64,000 bases of DNA from Devosia sp. (GTDB taxonomy: Bacteria; Pseudomonadota; Alphaproteobacteria; Rhizobiales; Devosiaceae). This document shows, one piece after another, positions 43,284 through 52,786 of the stretch. The notes under the pieces are model-generated. The model was not told the DNA's origin, ran no database searches, and worked only from the letters and a program-made list of their open reading frames with translations. The stretch is taken from contig JAQGJK010000023.1 in NCBI GenBank assembly GCA_028290665.1, positions 90,430 through 154,429 of the forward strand, given 5' to 3'. The position numbers and the translations under genes are program-made. Position 1 is the stretch's first letter. Each line of letters opens with the position of its first letter.

Positions 43284-45827
43284 TCAGCCCCGGCGCAGCC
43301 GGAGGCCGCGTCCCAGTGCCGTCAGCAGCCCATCGATTTCATAGGGCTTGCGGACCACCGGTACGTCGGCCAGCGCCGGCGGCACGAGGTTGCCCTCACC
43401 GTAACCCGTGGCAAAGATGAACGGCACGCCCAGCCGACGCAGCTCTTCGGCGACCGGGATCGAGGTTCCGGCTCCAAGATTGATGTCGAGCATGGCAATG
43501 TCGGGGAGATCGGCGGCGAGTGCACGCAGGGCCTCGTCCACCGAACTCGTGGTGACGATCCGGATGAGACCACGGGCGCCGAGCATGGTTTCGACGTCCA
43601 TGGCGATCAGCATCTGGTCTTCAAGCATCAGGATTTTGGTTTCGGGCGGCAGGGCGGCTTCGGCACGCACCGAGGCGGCCGGTAGCTGGCGGTCGATATC
43701 GAGGCCCTTGCCGACGATGCGTAGATGCCGCGCCGGCAAACGGAAGCTCGCCCGGACGCCGCTCGAGAGGTATTCCACGAGGCTTTCGCCGCCGAGATCA
43801 AACGGCACGCTGCGGTCGACCAACGCCGTGCCAAACCCCTGACGCGATGGCATTTTCACTTCCGGTCCGCCGCTTTCAGTCCAGATCAACTCGCCATCGC
43901 CGTTGGGCAGTACCGTCCATTGCACGTCGACACGTCCACCCGGCCTAGATAGCGCCCCGTATTTGGCAGCGTTGGTCGCGAGTTCGTGCAGCACCAGTGC
44001 CATCACCGAAAACGCCCGTGAATCGATGGCCAGGGGCGGGCCGTCGAGCGCTATTACCGTGCCCGGGTGGTCATAGGGCCCGAGTTCCGCCGCCAGCAAT
44101 TCGCCGAGTCCACCGCCGCCATCGCCGCGGATGACCTGGTCGTGGGCATTGCTCAGGGCCTGGATGCGGCCACGCAGCGTCGTCACATAATCGATCAGGC
44201 TGCGCCCATCGCTGACCGGCTGGCCGACCAGCGATTTGATCACGGAGAGGATGTTCTTGACGCGGTGATTGAGCTCCTCGTTGAGCATGCGTTGCCGGAC
44301 ATCGGCCTTGGCGCGCTCGTCGGCCAGCAATTCGCTGTGCCGCAACACCACTTCGACCAGCGCTCCGCGTGCCGCCTCGGCGATCTCGCGGTCGGCTTCA
44401 CTCCAGGGCTCGGATTGCAGGTGGACGGTTTCTTTCCAGATGGCGAAGCTCTTGCGCGGCGTCAGCCGGTCGCCATAGGGCCCGGTGTCATAGGATTTAT
44501 CCGGATCGCCGGCCCATTCGAGCGTCTGGATCCGTTCCTTGCGGAAGAACAGCAGATAGTCGCGTGGCAATTGCGATAGTGGAATGGCCAGGACGCCGGC
44601 GGCGAGCGGCGAGTAGATTTCCGCCTCGGCAAAGTGCCGGCTGAGCTGGTGCGTCGCCCAGACACGCCCGGTCGACAGCGTCGCGACGAAACGGGCGAGG
44701 GCCGGAATGTCGTCCAATGCCGGCGTCGTGCCCTGTGTCGTGATACGGCCATCGATACAGATGGCAAAGCCGTCACTCGGCAGCAATCGACCGAAATCGG
44801 CGAGGTTCTCGAACAGCACTTCCTCGAGCGTATGCTGGCTGGCAAGTTGAAGTACGCGATCGAGGTAGGTCCGGGCCCGGGTTGCCGATTCCAGTTTCTG
44901 ACGCTGTTTGATGCTGGTCAGCTGCAGCGAGAGGAATTCGCCAAACATTTCGGCTGAGACGCGCAGTCCCATCGGCAACGTCCGCGCCGAATAATGGTGG
45001 CAGGCCAGCAGCCCCCACAACTCGCCATCGACGATGATCGAAATCGACATCGAGGCGCCGACGCCCATATTGCGCAGGTATTCGAGATGGATCGGCGAAA
45101 CGCTGCGCAGATGCGCGAAGCTCAGATCCAGCGGCTCGCCCGACAGGTCGAGCACCGGCAGCACCGGAATGGGCTGGTAGTCGGATTCTGAAATGATCCG
45201 GATGGTGTTCTTGAGATAGAGGGCGCGGGCCTGCTTTGGGATGTCGCTCCCCGGAAAATACTGGCCGAGGAAGCTTTCGAGCTCGGGGCGCTTGACCTCG
45301 CTAATCACCTTGCCGGCGCCATCCCGCTCGAAGCGATAGATCATCACGCGATCATAGCCCAGCGTCGCGCGGGTCACTCGCGCCGCCTGTTGCATGAGCG
45401 CCTCGAGCGTCTCCGTTCGACTGATACGGCCAATCATGGCACGGGCGGTCTGCAACGGGTGCTGAGCGCTGGTCACGGCCAATTCGAACTCGACGATCAC
45501 CGTCGATTTGTAGCGATGGACGGCAATATCGTAGTGCTTGCCGTTTGGCAGAAGCTGGCCGAACAACAGCCCCGGCCGGGTCGCATCACTGGCGGCAGCG
45601 AGCGCATTGCGCAAATCATGGGCCAGTTGCTGCCCAAACCTTGAACTGGCGGAACTGCCGTTGATCTCGCCAGCAAAGCCCAGCAGGTCCGGAGCGTTGA
45701 CCGAGTGGCGGATGACTAGGTCGAGGTTGGCATCGCAGGCCAGCAGGGCGCCATGCGGCTGGATTGAGCCGGGGATGTGAATGGGTTCGCGATCGCAGTT
45801 GGTCAGGTCAACGGTGGCGATGATCAT
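43284..45827 (-). CDS. bphP: Bacteriophytochrome with HWE-type kinase and receiver domain
   Basis: An 847-residue hybrid photoreceptor. Order: PAS_2 (about 15-110), GAF (140-305), PHY (320-490), HWE/HisKA_2 kinase (515-710; NEELNHRVKNILSVIKSLV), receiver (730-845, phospho-Asp in AMLDINLG). The biliverdin-attaching Cys is at residue 11 (TNCDREPIHIPGSIQPHG); the GAF carries FPGSDIPKQARALY (PASDIP variant) and SPIHLEYLRNMGV. It senses red/far-red light and passes a phosphate signal. HWE kinases with fused receivers often feed the general stress response. Confidence 0.94.
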   Translation of the reverse strand: MIIATVDLTNCDREPIHIPGSIQPHGALLACDANLDLVIRHSVNAPDLLGFAGEINGSSASSRFGQQLAHDLRNALAAASDATRPGLLFGQLLPNGKHYDIAVHRYKSTVIVEFELAVTSAQHPLQTARAMIGRISRTETLEALMQQAARVTRATLGYDRVMIYRFERDGAGKVISEVKRPELESFLGQYFPGSDIPKQARALYLKNTIRIISESDYQPIPVLPVLDLSGEPLDLSFAHLRSVSPIHLEYLRNMGVGASMSISIIVDGELWGLLACHHYSARTLPMGLRVSAEMFGEFLSLQLTSIKQRQKLESATRARTYLDRVLQLASQHTLEEVLFENLADFGRLLPSDGFAICIDGRITTQGTTPALDDIPALARFVATLSTGRVWATHQLSRHFAEAEIYSPLAAGVLAIPLSQLPRDYLLFFRKERIQTLEWAGDPDKSYDTGPYGDRLTPRKSFAIWKETVHLQSEPWSEADREIAEAARGALVEVVLRHSELLADERAKADVRQRMLNEELNHRVKNILSVIKSLVGQPVSDGRSLIDYVTTLRGRIQALSNAHDQVIRGDGGGGLGELLAAELGPYDHPGTVIALDGPPLAIDSRAFSVMALVLHELATNAAKYGALSRPGGRVDVQWTVLPNGDGELIWTESGGPEVKMPSRQGFGTALVDRSVPFDLGGESLVEYLSSGVRASFRLPARHLRIVGKGLDIDRQLPAASVRAEAALPPETKILMLEDQMLIAMDVETMLGARGLIRIVTTSSVDEALRALAADLPDIAMLDINLGAGTSIPVAEELRRLGVPFIFATGYGEGNLVPPALADVPVVRKPYEIDGLLTALGRGLRLRRG

Positions 45828-46363
45828 ACGCTGAATGCCAGTGTCGCCGCGGCAAAAACATCGAGCGAGCCGGCGGCTACACGGTCGAGATCAAAGGGTT
45901 CAGCCGTTTCGAGCACGCCGAGAAAGCCGCGCCAGGTCGCGACGCCGTCGTTCTGCACCGCAAGATGACGGGCACCGAAACCAGCCGAAAGCCCAAGTTG
46001 CTGAGCACGGCCGAACAGGACCCTGGCACCGAGGGTGGAGCCTTCGAGAACATACAGCGCACCCAGCAATTCCGGTGTCCCGAGTGAGCCTGCGACTGCC
46101 AGGGTTTGCGGTATCGGTAGGTCAAAATCCGCAAGGTCATGCAGTAGATGATCGGCGATGCGTCGAGGGCGCCAGTCACCGATGACCACCGGCCATGCCT
46201 GTGCGGCCAACTGCCGCTCAAGCGGCAGTCGAAATGCACTCATGGCGGTAAGATAGCGGTGATAGCTCGGTAGGGTATCGAACGCGCCTACGGCAAAGTC
46301 GAGTGCAGCATGCGCGTCTGCAGTGCGTGTCCGCAACTGCCAGCGCCGTTCACCCTCGTGCAT
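45824..46363 (-). CDS. bphO: Biliverdin-producing haem oxygenase
   Basis: A 179-residue protein with proximal haem His in TADAHAALD (His18) and the distal-helix GALYVLEGSTLGARVL with Gly-rich kink. It opens haem to biliverdin, the chromophore of the phytochrome. Its TGA overlaps the bphP ATG (ATGA), so the two are translated together in a pigment-plus-sensor operon. Confidence 0.92.
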   Translation of the reverse strand: MHEGERRWQLRTRTADAHAALDFAVGAFDTLPSYHRYLTAMSAFRLPLERQLAAQAWPVVIGDWRPRRIADHLLHDLADFDLPIPQTLAVAGSLGTPELLGALYVLEGSTLGARVLFGRAQQLGLSAGFGARHLAVQNDGVATWRGFLGVLETAEPFDLDRVAAGSLDVFAAATLAFSV

Positions 46364-46612
46364 TCATGATCCTGTTCACCCGCGATACGGTCCAACTTGC
46401 GTTATAGAGGATGGTTGCATCGTCCACGGATAAATTATGGGGATGATTAAAGGTGGAGTCCGGACGGGTGGGAGCCTCACAGCCCACCTTGAGCAGGCTT
46501 TGGTCAGGCTATCCGCCACTTTATCGACTTACTGCGGTTGAAAAGCCGAAAAACTTGACCTGCCACGCGGCACTGCGCCATTAAGCGTCCATTCGCAGAG
46601 GAAACGCTGATC

Positions 46613-47218
46613 ATGGAAAAGTTCGATACGTTGACCGGAGTGGCGGCGCCGATGCCGATCATCAATATCGACACCGACATGATCATCCCCAAGCAGTACC
46701 TTAAAACTATCAAGCGCACCGGGCTCGGCACGGCGCTGTTTTCCGAAATGCGGTACCGGGACGATGGTTCGGAAAACCCCGATTTCGTGCTCAACAAGCC
46801 GGCATATCGGCAGGCAAAAATCATCGTCGCCGGTGATAATTTCGGCTGTGGTTCGAGTCGCGAGCATGCGCCGTGGGCGCTGCTCGATTTCGGCGTCCGC
46901 TGCATCATCTCGACCAGCTTTGCCGACATTTTCTACAACAACTGCTTCAAGAACGGCATCCTGCCGATCGTCGTGACTCCCGAGCAGTTGGCCTTGCTAA
47001 TGGACGATGCCGAGCGCGGCTCGAACGCCACGCTGACTGTTGACCTGGCCAGCCAGACGGTGCGCGGACCGGATGGCGGGGCGGTGCATTTCGACATCGA
47101 TCCGTCGCGCAAGCACGTGCTGCTCGAAGGCCTCGACGACATCGCGACGACGCTCAAAACCGAAACTGGCATCACCGGGTTCGAGACTAAAATGAGCGCC
47201 GAGCGCCCCTGGATCTGA
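46613..47218 (+). CDS. leuD: 3-isopropylmalate dehydratase small subunit
   Basis: A 201-residue Leu[21 protein letters not shown] start, substrate-loop signature [14 protein letters not shown] and the catalytic-loop [17 protein letters not shown] are complete. With LeuC it isomerises 2- to 3-isopropylmalate in leucine synthesis. leuC is not in the window. RBS AGAGGAAA. Confidence 0.96.
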   Translation: MEKFDTLTGVAAPMPIINIDTDMIIPKQYLKTIKRTGLGTALFSEMRYRDDGSENPDFVLNKPAYRQAKIIVAGDNFGCGSSREHAPWALLDFGVRCIISTSFADIFYNNCFKNGILPIVVTPEQLALLMDDAERGSNATLTVDLASQTVRGPDGGAVHFDIDPSRKHVLLEGLDDIATTLKTETGITGFETKMSAERPWI

Positions 47219-47287
47219 GCGAACGTCTGCCCGGATCGTATTGCGGTCCCGGTCGTTGCACTGGCAGGCGACTGTCAGGAGACGACC

Positions 47288-47773
47288 ATGCTCAATTCCC
47301 TGCTTATCGGCTTGGCCGGTGGCATGCGCGCGCTGACGCCGCTGGCCGCCGTGGCGCTGGCTGCCAACCGCGGGGCGCTGCCCGGCAATAACGGGGCGCC
47401 GGCATTTCTCCGCGACCCGATCGTTACCATCGGTATCGTGACACTGGCTGCCGGCGAACTGTTCGGCGATAAAATGCGCTCAGCCCCCGATCGCATCGTC
47501 CTCGCCGGCATCGCCGCGCGCGTCGTCAGCGGTGCAATCACCGGCATGGCGCTGGCGCCGCGCGAACAGCGCGTGCCCGCCGCGATGCTCGGAGCTATCG
47601 GCGCCATCGCCGCCGCCTATGTCACCTTCGACGCCCGCATGCGCGCCATGGCGCAGCACGGACAGGTGCCCACCGGTCTGGTGGAAGACGCGGCGGTGAT
47701 CGGGCTATCGGCGGCGATCGTCGGCAATGCCGCAGGCCAGCCTTCCGCCAACCGTGCTGCAGCTTACTCATAA
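47288..47773 (+). CDS. DUF4126-family membrane protein
   Basis: A 161-residue protein with RBS AGGAGA. The start LLIGLAGGMRALTPLAAVAL and the segment TIGIVTLAAGELFGDKM are the DUF4126 signature; four hydrophobic segments are visible. Unknown function. It follows leuD by 69 bases and precedes RidA by 29. Confidence 0.8.
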   Translation: MLNSLLIGLAGGMRALTPLAAVALAANRGALPGNNGAPAFLRDPIVTIGIVTLAAGELFGDKMRSAPDRIVLAGIAARVVSGAITGMALAPREQRVPAAMLGAIGAIAAAYVTFDARMRAMAQHGQVPTGLVEDAAVIGLSAAIVGNAAGQPSANRAAAYS

Positions 47774-47802
47774 CGCGCAGGCTGCGACTTCAGGAGCAAA
47801 AC

Positions 47803-48195
47803 ATGGTGCAACGCATTTCCTCCGGGTCACCATTCGAGGCGACCTATGGCTATTCCCGCGCCGTCCGGCACGGTGACACCGTCTATGTGTCGGGCACCAC
47901 AGGCTATGACTATACTATGATGACCACGCCCGAAAGCGTCGGCGCCCAGACAGCCAACGCACTCACGACCATCGCGGGGACGTTGAAGGAAGCCGGCTCC
48001 TCGATCGAAGACACCGTGCGGGTGGTCTACTACCTCGGCGACCGGGCCTATATCGACGAGGTCGTCAAAATCATCGGCGCGGTGTTCAAGGACATCCGCC
48101 CCGCCGCCACGATGCTCATCGTGCAGATGATCGAAGCAGGGATGAAAATCGAAATCGAAGTGACAGCCCGGATCGGCGCAGCAACGAGCGCGTAG
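47803..48195 (+). CDS. RidA/YjgF/YER057c-family reactive-intermediate deaminase
   Basis: A 130-residue protein. The trimer-forming core (TVYVSGTTGYDY), the substrate-site Arg in IRPAATMLIVQM and the last strand IEIEVTARIG are present. RidA hydrolyses 2-aminoacrylate and other enamines or imines that PLP enzymes release. Placement among leucine genes fits this role, since branched-chain amino-acid enzymes are protected by RidA. Confidence 0.85.
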   Translation: MVQRISSGSPFEATYGYSRAVRHGDTVYVSGTTGYDYTMMTTPESVGAQTANALTTIAGTLKEAGSSIEDTVRVVYYLGDRAYIDEVVKIIGAVFKDIRPAATMLIVQMIEAGMKIEIEVTARIGAATSA

Positions 48196-48256
48196 CGCGG
48201 CAGGAACGGCACCCTGATTTCCGCAATGCTCGCGGTTATCCCTAAACTGGCCAGAT

Positions 48257-48375
48257 CCACCGCCGTCTTTCCCGCGTTGGCGGGAATCCAGTAACCACCG
48301 CGCCAGACGTTACCCCGGTCGAGCAACAACTTATCTCTGCGCATACTGGCTTCCCGCCTCCGCGGGAATGACGCC
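48257..48375. repeat. Composite palindromic repeat (BIME-like), copy A
   Basis: About 119 bp. The left unit starts CCACCGCCGTCTTTCCCGCG and has a CCCGCG..GCGGG palindrome; the right unit ends GCGGGAATGACGCC in the opposite orientation, with GCGCATACTGG before it. The ends are imperfect inverted repeats. The same composite occurs at 54812-54929. It lies between RidA and the orphan parD-type gene. Confidence 0.75.
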
Positions 48376-48394
48376 GTGTTTTGACGGAGCGAGC

Positions 48395-48637
48395 CTAAGA
48401 CTCTTGCCTGAGCTTGTGGGCTCGAAAAGCGTTGAAATCAAATGGCAGCCCGGGTCCGCTGGATTCACCCGCGGCCAGCGCTGCACGGAGGGAAGCGAGC
48501 CTTCCCTCCTGTTCCTTGAGCAGGCACAAACCCGCTTGAACGACTTCACTGACAGTATCGAAGCGCCCAGTCGTTACCTGCTCCTCAACAAAACCAGCCA
48601 ATTGATCGTCGAGCCCTACTGAAATGGTCTTGGCCAT
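48395..48637 (-). CDS. ParD-type antitoxin without a toxin partner
   Basis: An 80-residue ribbon-helix-helix protein: MAKTISVGLDDQLAGFVEEQ at the N-terminus and GRFDTVSEVVQAGLCLLKEQ as the second helix, then a flexible C-terminal tail that in ParD binds ParE. In normal operons parE follows parD. Here 20 bases after the stop there is a repeat element and no ParE frame, so the antitoxin is an orphan. Confidence 0.78.
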   Translation of the reverse strand: MAKTISVGLDDQLAGFVEEQVTTGRFDTVSEVVQAGLCLLKEQEGRLASLRAALAAGESSGPGLPFDFNAFRAHKLRQES

Positions 48638-48720
48638 AGAACTCTCCCGATACCAATGAAGAGTGACCAGGACCCTTGAAAATTTCCAGCCGCCTTGCCC
48701 AAAGAATCCCGCACAAAAGG

Positions 48721-48742
48721 AAAAGGGCCTCGCGGCCCCTTT
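48721..48742 (-). terminator. Terminator of the small secreted protein gene
   Basis: Imperfect arms AAAAGGGCC / GGCCCCTTT with a four-base loop; on the minus strand it is followed by a CCTTTT run. It lies just after the 48764 stop. Confidence 0.6.
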
Positions 48743-48763
48743 CGTCGGCGTCTTTGACGGCGA

Positions 48764-49009
48764 TCAGCCGCGGGTGGGGGTCTTGGCCTTGAAGACCAGC
48801 TTGGGGTCGAATTTCATCGGCGTCGGGTGGACCTTGTCGCATTCGCTCATCCCGCCCGAGGCGCAGCTCTGGGGATGGGCCTTGGTGTTGCAGGACGCGA
48901 TGACGATGTCATAGCATTCCGACAGGCTGCCGCCGGCGCCGGCCTGGGCATTGGCGATGCCGATAGCGGAAACGGCGAGCAGGGCGGCAATACGGATCAT
49001 TTTGAACAT
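48764..49009 (-). CDS. Small exported cysteine-containing protein, 81 residues
   Basis: Read from ATG 49009 because RBS GAGGAG is right upstream; an upstream in-frame start adds an implausible leader. Sec signal peptide (MIRIAALLAVSAIGIANAQA). The mature part is about 58 residues with four cysteines (SECYD, ASCNT, QSCAS, SECDK), probably two disulfides. No family recognised. Confidence 0.6.
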   Translation of the reverse strand: MFKMIRIAALLAVSAIGIANAQAGAGGSLSECYDIVIASCNTKAHPQSCASGGMSECDKVHPTPMKFDPKLVFKAKTPTRG

Positions 49010-49127
49010 TTTAGTCTCCTCGTTGGTGACCGACTTACTGCCGGTGTTGGTGGGAGGAGATAGCCACCAGGCCATTGAACTTGTGGTGATCGCGCCGTTC
49101 ATAATCAATTCACGCGATTATTTGATT

Positions 49128-50111
49128 CTACTCAACCGTTATTGATCTTGTCTCGGTGATGGTCGGAACCCCGTCGCGGATCACGCTGGCGGTGAGGCGG
49201 TAGTCGCCGGGCTTCGGTGCGCCGCGCTTGCCGGCATAGGCGGAATAGTCCGCCTTGTTGGCGTCGAGCGGCTCGCTCGTGTTCTCGGCAATGAGCTCCC
49301 CGGCGGCGGTTTCGAGGCGCAGTGCGACGATATCGCCGGCGTGCAGATTGCTGAACCAGGCCCAGCCAATGAAATTGTCGGACGCCGTGGTGGCGGACGG
49401 AGGCGCGCCGGCACTGGTCAAGGACGCGTGGTCGATGACGTCGCCGGCAAGGCCCATGTCGAGCACCTGTCCATCCCAGCGGAAACTTTGGATTGCTGCG
49501 GTGCTCCACAGCGGTCCGTCACCGCCACCGCCTGGCGACATGCCGCACGCGTCGCCGACGGCGCGGCCGCTGGTCGGGTCGATGTCGACGCCGTTATGGC
49601 GCACTGACAGGTGGAGATGGGGGAACTGCACCAGCCCCGAGGCGCCGATTTCGCCGAGCTTATCACCCGTCTTGACCGCGTCGCCCTCGGCCACGGCGAT
49701 CGAACCCTCGCGCATATGACAGTACTGAGTTTCCCAGCCATCTTCGTGTTTCAGCAGCACGCCATTGCCGCATTCGATATCGGCGATGGCGGCCCGGTCA
49801 GCGTCGGTGACCACCAGATGGTCGGGCACCCCATCGCGGAGGCCGACCACCGTGCCATCGGCCGCGGCGACGACCGGTACGCCGAGGGCAATGTCGGGCA
49901 GCGAGCGCAGCCGGATATCGGTGCCGTCATGGCCCTCATAGCTCGCCCCGCCGCACCACGGATCGGCGACGCCGGCAGTATCGTCCATGTCGGGAAACTG
50001 CTGGAAAAAGCAGGTTTCGTTCATGGCGCAATCGAGGGGCAACTGGAGCTCGAAGGCCGACACCGGCAAAGGCGCAAGCAGCAGCGGGAGAATGGCGAGG
50101 AGGGAACGCAT
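49128..50111 (-). CDS. Secreted M23-family metallopeptidase
   Basis: A 327-residue protein with a signal peptide (LLAILPLLLAPLPVSA). The LytM-type zinc site is seen as GHDGTD (His..Asp) near residue 62 and HLHLSVRHN (HxH) near 166. An additional C-terminal beta domain of about 110 residues follows. Such enzymes cut peptide cross-links of peptidoglycan or bind to regulate amidases; here the site looks intact. Divergent from leuB. Confidence 0.85.
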   Translation of the reverse strand: MRSLLAILPLLLAPLPVSAFELQLPLDCAMNETCFFQQFPDMDDTAGVADPWCGGASYEGHDGTDIRLRSLPDIALGVPVVAAADGTVVGLRDGVPDHLVVTDADRAAIADIECGNGVLLKHEDGWETQYCHMREGSIAVAEGDAVKTGDKLGEIGASGLVQFPHLHLSVRHNGVDIDPTSGRAVGDACGMSPGGGGDGPLWSTAAIQSFRWDGQVLDMGLAGDVIDHASLTSAGAPPSATTASDNFIGWAWFSNLHAGDIVALRLETAAGELIAENTSEPLDANKADYSAYAGKRGAPKPGDYRLTASVIRDGVPTITETRSITVE

Positions 50112-50213
50112 TCGACCTTCCGTTCAGTTGAACTGAGCCCGATTGGGCAGTAAGGGAAGCTTTCTCCCGCACGAAGTTGGCCGAAACCCGGCCATTCCCC
50201 TCGAGGTTCACCG

Positions 50214-51308
50214 ATGCACAAGCTTTTCCTCCTCCCCGGCGACGGCATCGGCACCGAAATCATGGCGCAGGTGGAGCGGCTGATCGAATGGATCAACGCC
50301 GAGGGACATGCCGAATTCGAGATCGACCGGGGCCTTGTCGGCGGCTGTGCCTATGATGCGCACGGCCAGGCGATTTCCGATGCCGACATGGCCAAGGCGA
50401 TGGCGGCCGATGCGATAATCTTCGGTGCCGTCGGTGGGCCGAAATGGGATGCGGTGCCCTACGAGGTGCGCCCTGAAGCCGGGTTGTTGCGGTTGCGGAA
50501 AGACCTCGGGCTGTTCGCCAACCTGCGCCCCGCCATTTGCTACCCATCGCTCGCCGATGCATCCTCATTGAAGCGCGAACTGGTCGAGGGGCTCGACATC
50601 CTGATCGTCCGCGAACTCACCGGCGGGGTGTATTTTGGCGAGCCCAAGGAAATCACCGATCTCGGCAATGGCCAGAAGCGCGCCGTCGATACGCAGGTCT
50701 ATGAGAGCTACGAAATCGACCGCATCTGCCGCGTCGCCTTCGATCTGGCACGGACCCGCGGTAAAAAAGTGCATTCGGCCGACAAGAAGAACGTCATGAA
50801 ATCGGGCGTGCTGTGGGACGAAGTGGCCCATATCGCCGCGAAGGATTACCCGGACATCGAGTTCCACCACATCCTCGCCGACAATGCGGCGATGCAATTG
50901 GTGCGCAATCCCAAGCAGTTCGACGTGATGGTCACCGACAATCTGTTCGGCGACATCCTGTCCGACGCCGCGGCGATGCTGACCGGCTCACTTGGCATGC
51001 TGCCCTCGGCCTCGCTCGGGGCGCCCGATCCGGTCACCGGCAAGCGCAAGGCGCTATATGAGCCGGTCCACGGTTCGGCCCCCGATATCGCCGGCAAGGG
51101 CATCGCCAACCCGATCGCGATGTTCGCGAGCTTCGCCATGGCGCTGCGCTATTCGTTCGGCATGGTCGACCTCGCGACCCGGCTCGAAACCGCCATTTCC
51201 GCAGTGCTCGACCAAGGCCTGCGCACCGCCGATATCGCCCAGGAGGGTAAGGAAACCGTCGGCACCGAGGCGATGGGCACGGCGATTTTGAAGCAATTCG
51301 CTGCGTAA
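50214..51308 (+). CDS. leuB: 3-isopropylmalate dehydrogenase
   Basis: A 364-residue enzyme: LFLLPGDGIGTEIMAQVERL at the start, RELTGGVYFGEP in the substrate loop, NLFGDILSDAAAMLTGSLG as the NAD/metal motif, and HGSAPDIAGKGIANP. It oxidises and decarboxylates 3-isopropylmalate to 2-oxoisocaproate. Separated from leuD by six other genes. Confidence 0.97.
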   Translation: MHKLFLLPGDGIGTEIMAQVERLIEWINAEGHAEFEIDRGLVGGCAYDAHGQAISDADMAKAMAADAIIFGAVGGPKWDAVPYEVRPEAGLLRLRKDLGLFANLRPAICYPSLADASSLKRELVEGLDILIVRELTGGVYFGEPKEITDLGNGQKRAVDTQVYESYEIDRICRVAFDLARTRGKKVHSADKKNVMKSGVLWDEVAHIAAKDYPDIEFHHILADNAAMQLVRNPKQFDVMVTDNLFGDILSDAAAMLTGSLGMLPSASLGAPDPVTGKRKALYEPVHGSAPDIAGKGIANPIAMFASFAMALRYSFGMVDLATRLETAISAVLDQGLRTADIAQEGKETVGTEAMGTAILKQFAA

Positions 51309-51373
51309 GTTCCGGGTTTTCTTTCGAAGGTTCGGCGAGCATTGTCCGTCGGCGAAACCGGGCGAGGCCGACG

Positions 51374-52786
51374 ATGACCGATGCATTGCGAACTCTGCTG
51401 GGTCAGGCCCTCGAGCACGCGGTCGCTTATCGCGAGGGCCTGGCCACCGGACTGGCGCGGCCGCTGGAAGATTATCACGCCTCCCGCGACGGTTTCTCGG
51501 CCCCGCTGCCCGAGACGGGGACCGACCCCGGCACCATCATCGATGACCTCGCGACCCGCGCGCGGCCGGGGCTGATGCCGACGCCGGGTCCGCGGTTCTT
51601 TGCCTGGGTGATGGGCGCGTCCGATCCGGTCGGGGTTGCTGCCGATTGGCTGGTTAGCGCCTGGGGCCAGAACGCCGGGTATCAATCGACCTCGCCTGCC
51701 GCTGCGGCGATGGAGGAGGTTGCCGAGCGCTGGCTGCTCGATCTGCTCGATCTGCCGCGCGACAGCGGCATCGGCTTTTCGACCGGGGCGACGCTGGCCA
51801 ACGGCATCTGCCTCGCAGCCGCCCGCACCAGGACGCTGCTCAACGCCGGCTGGGACCCCGATGCCGATGGGTTGTTCGGCGCGCCGCCCGTACACGTGCT
51901 GATCGGCGCCGATGCGCATTCCTCGGTGTTTTCATCGCTGCAACTGATCGGCTTCGGCCGCAAGCGCGTCATCACCATCGATACCGACGATCAGGGCCGC
52001 ATGCTGCCGGCGGCGCTCGAAGCGGCGAGCGGCGGACTCAGCGGGCCGAAAATCATCATCGCCCAGGCCGGCCAGATCAATACCGGGGCATTCGACCCGT
52101 TCGCCGAAATCGTCGCCATCGGCAAGGCGCATGACGCGTGGGTGCATGTCGATGGGGCGTTCGGGCTGTGGGCGCGGGCCACGCCCAAGCGCCGTCACCT
52201 CACCGCGGGGATCGAGGGCTGCGACAGCTGGGTCACCGATGGGCACAAATGGCTGCAGGCGCCTTATGATTGCGGCTTCGCCATCGTCAGGGATCGCGAC
52301 GCCCTGCTCGGCGCCATGACGCAGTGGTCGAGCTATCTCCCCTCCGTCGCGCAGGGCGACCGGGTGCCGTCCAACTACGTGCCGGAACTGTCGCGCCGGG
52401 CGCGCGGGGTGCCGGTTTATGCGCTGATCCGCGCCTTCGGCCGTTCGGGCATCGCGGACCTCGTCGAGCAGCATTGCGGCTTTGCCGTACGCTTCGCCGA
52501 TCGGCTCGGGGCCGAGCCGGGCATCGTCGTGCGTAACGCGGTTGTCATCAACCAGCTGATCGTGTCGTTCGGCACCGGTGATAGCGCCGCGAGGAAAGCC
52601 GCCACCGAGGCGGTGATCGGCGCCGTACAGCTAGACGGCACCTGCTTTGCCGCCGGCGCATCCTGGCGTGGTGAATGGGTGATGCGGCTATCGATCAGCA
52701 GCAGCGCCACCACCGCCGCCGACATCGAAATCTCAGCCGATGCCATCATCGCAGCATGGCGGCAGGTGCAGTCAGCGGGGCTCTAA
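51374..52786 (+). CDS. Group II PLP-dependent decarboxylase/aminotransferase-like protein
   Basis: A 470-residue PLP enzyme. HVDGAFGLWA holds the cofactor Asp; DGHKWLQAPYDCG carries the Schiff-base Lys near residue 295. The N-terminal FFAWVMGASDPVGVAADWLV and STGATLANGICLAAAR match aromatic amino-acid or aspartate/glutamate decarboxylase-like proteins. Specificity unclear (DOPA/tyrosine-type, aspartate-type or aminotransferase). It lies 66 bases after leuB and overlaps the end of the next gene. Confidence 0.85.
   Translation: MTDALRTLLGQALEHAVAYREGLATGLARPLEDYHASRDGFSAPLPETGTDPGTIIDDLATRARPGLMPTPGPRFFAWVMGASDPVGVAADWLVSAWGQNAGYQSTSPAAAAMEEVAERWLLDLLDLPRDSGIGFSTGATLANGICLAAARTRTLLNAGWDPDADGLFGAPPVHVLIGADAHSSVFSSLQLIGFGRKRVITIDTDDQGRMLPAALEAASGGLSGPKIIIAQAGQINTGAFDPFAEIVAIGKAHDAWVHVDGAFGLWARATPKRRHLTAGIEGCDSWVTDGHKWLQAPYDCGFAIVRDRDALLGAMTQWSSYLPSVAQGDRVPSNYVPELSRRARGVPVYALIRAFGRSGIADLVEQHCGFAVRFADRLGAEPGIVVRNAVVINQLIVSFGTGDSAARKAATEAVIGAVQLDGTCFAAGASWRGEWVMRLSISSSATTAADIEISADAIIAAWRQVQSAGL

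Noticed and set aside
48196..48394. parE toxin remnant after the ParD gene
   Set aside because: No frame with ParE features on the minus strand; the space is filled by the composite repeat.
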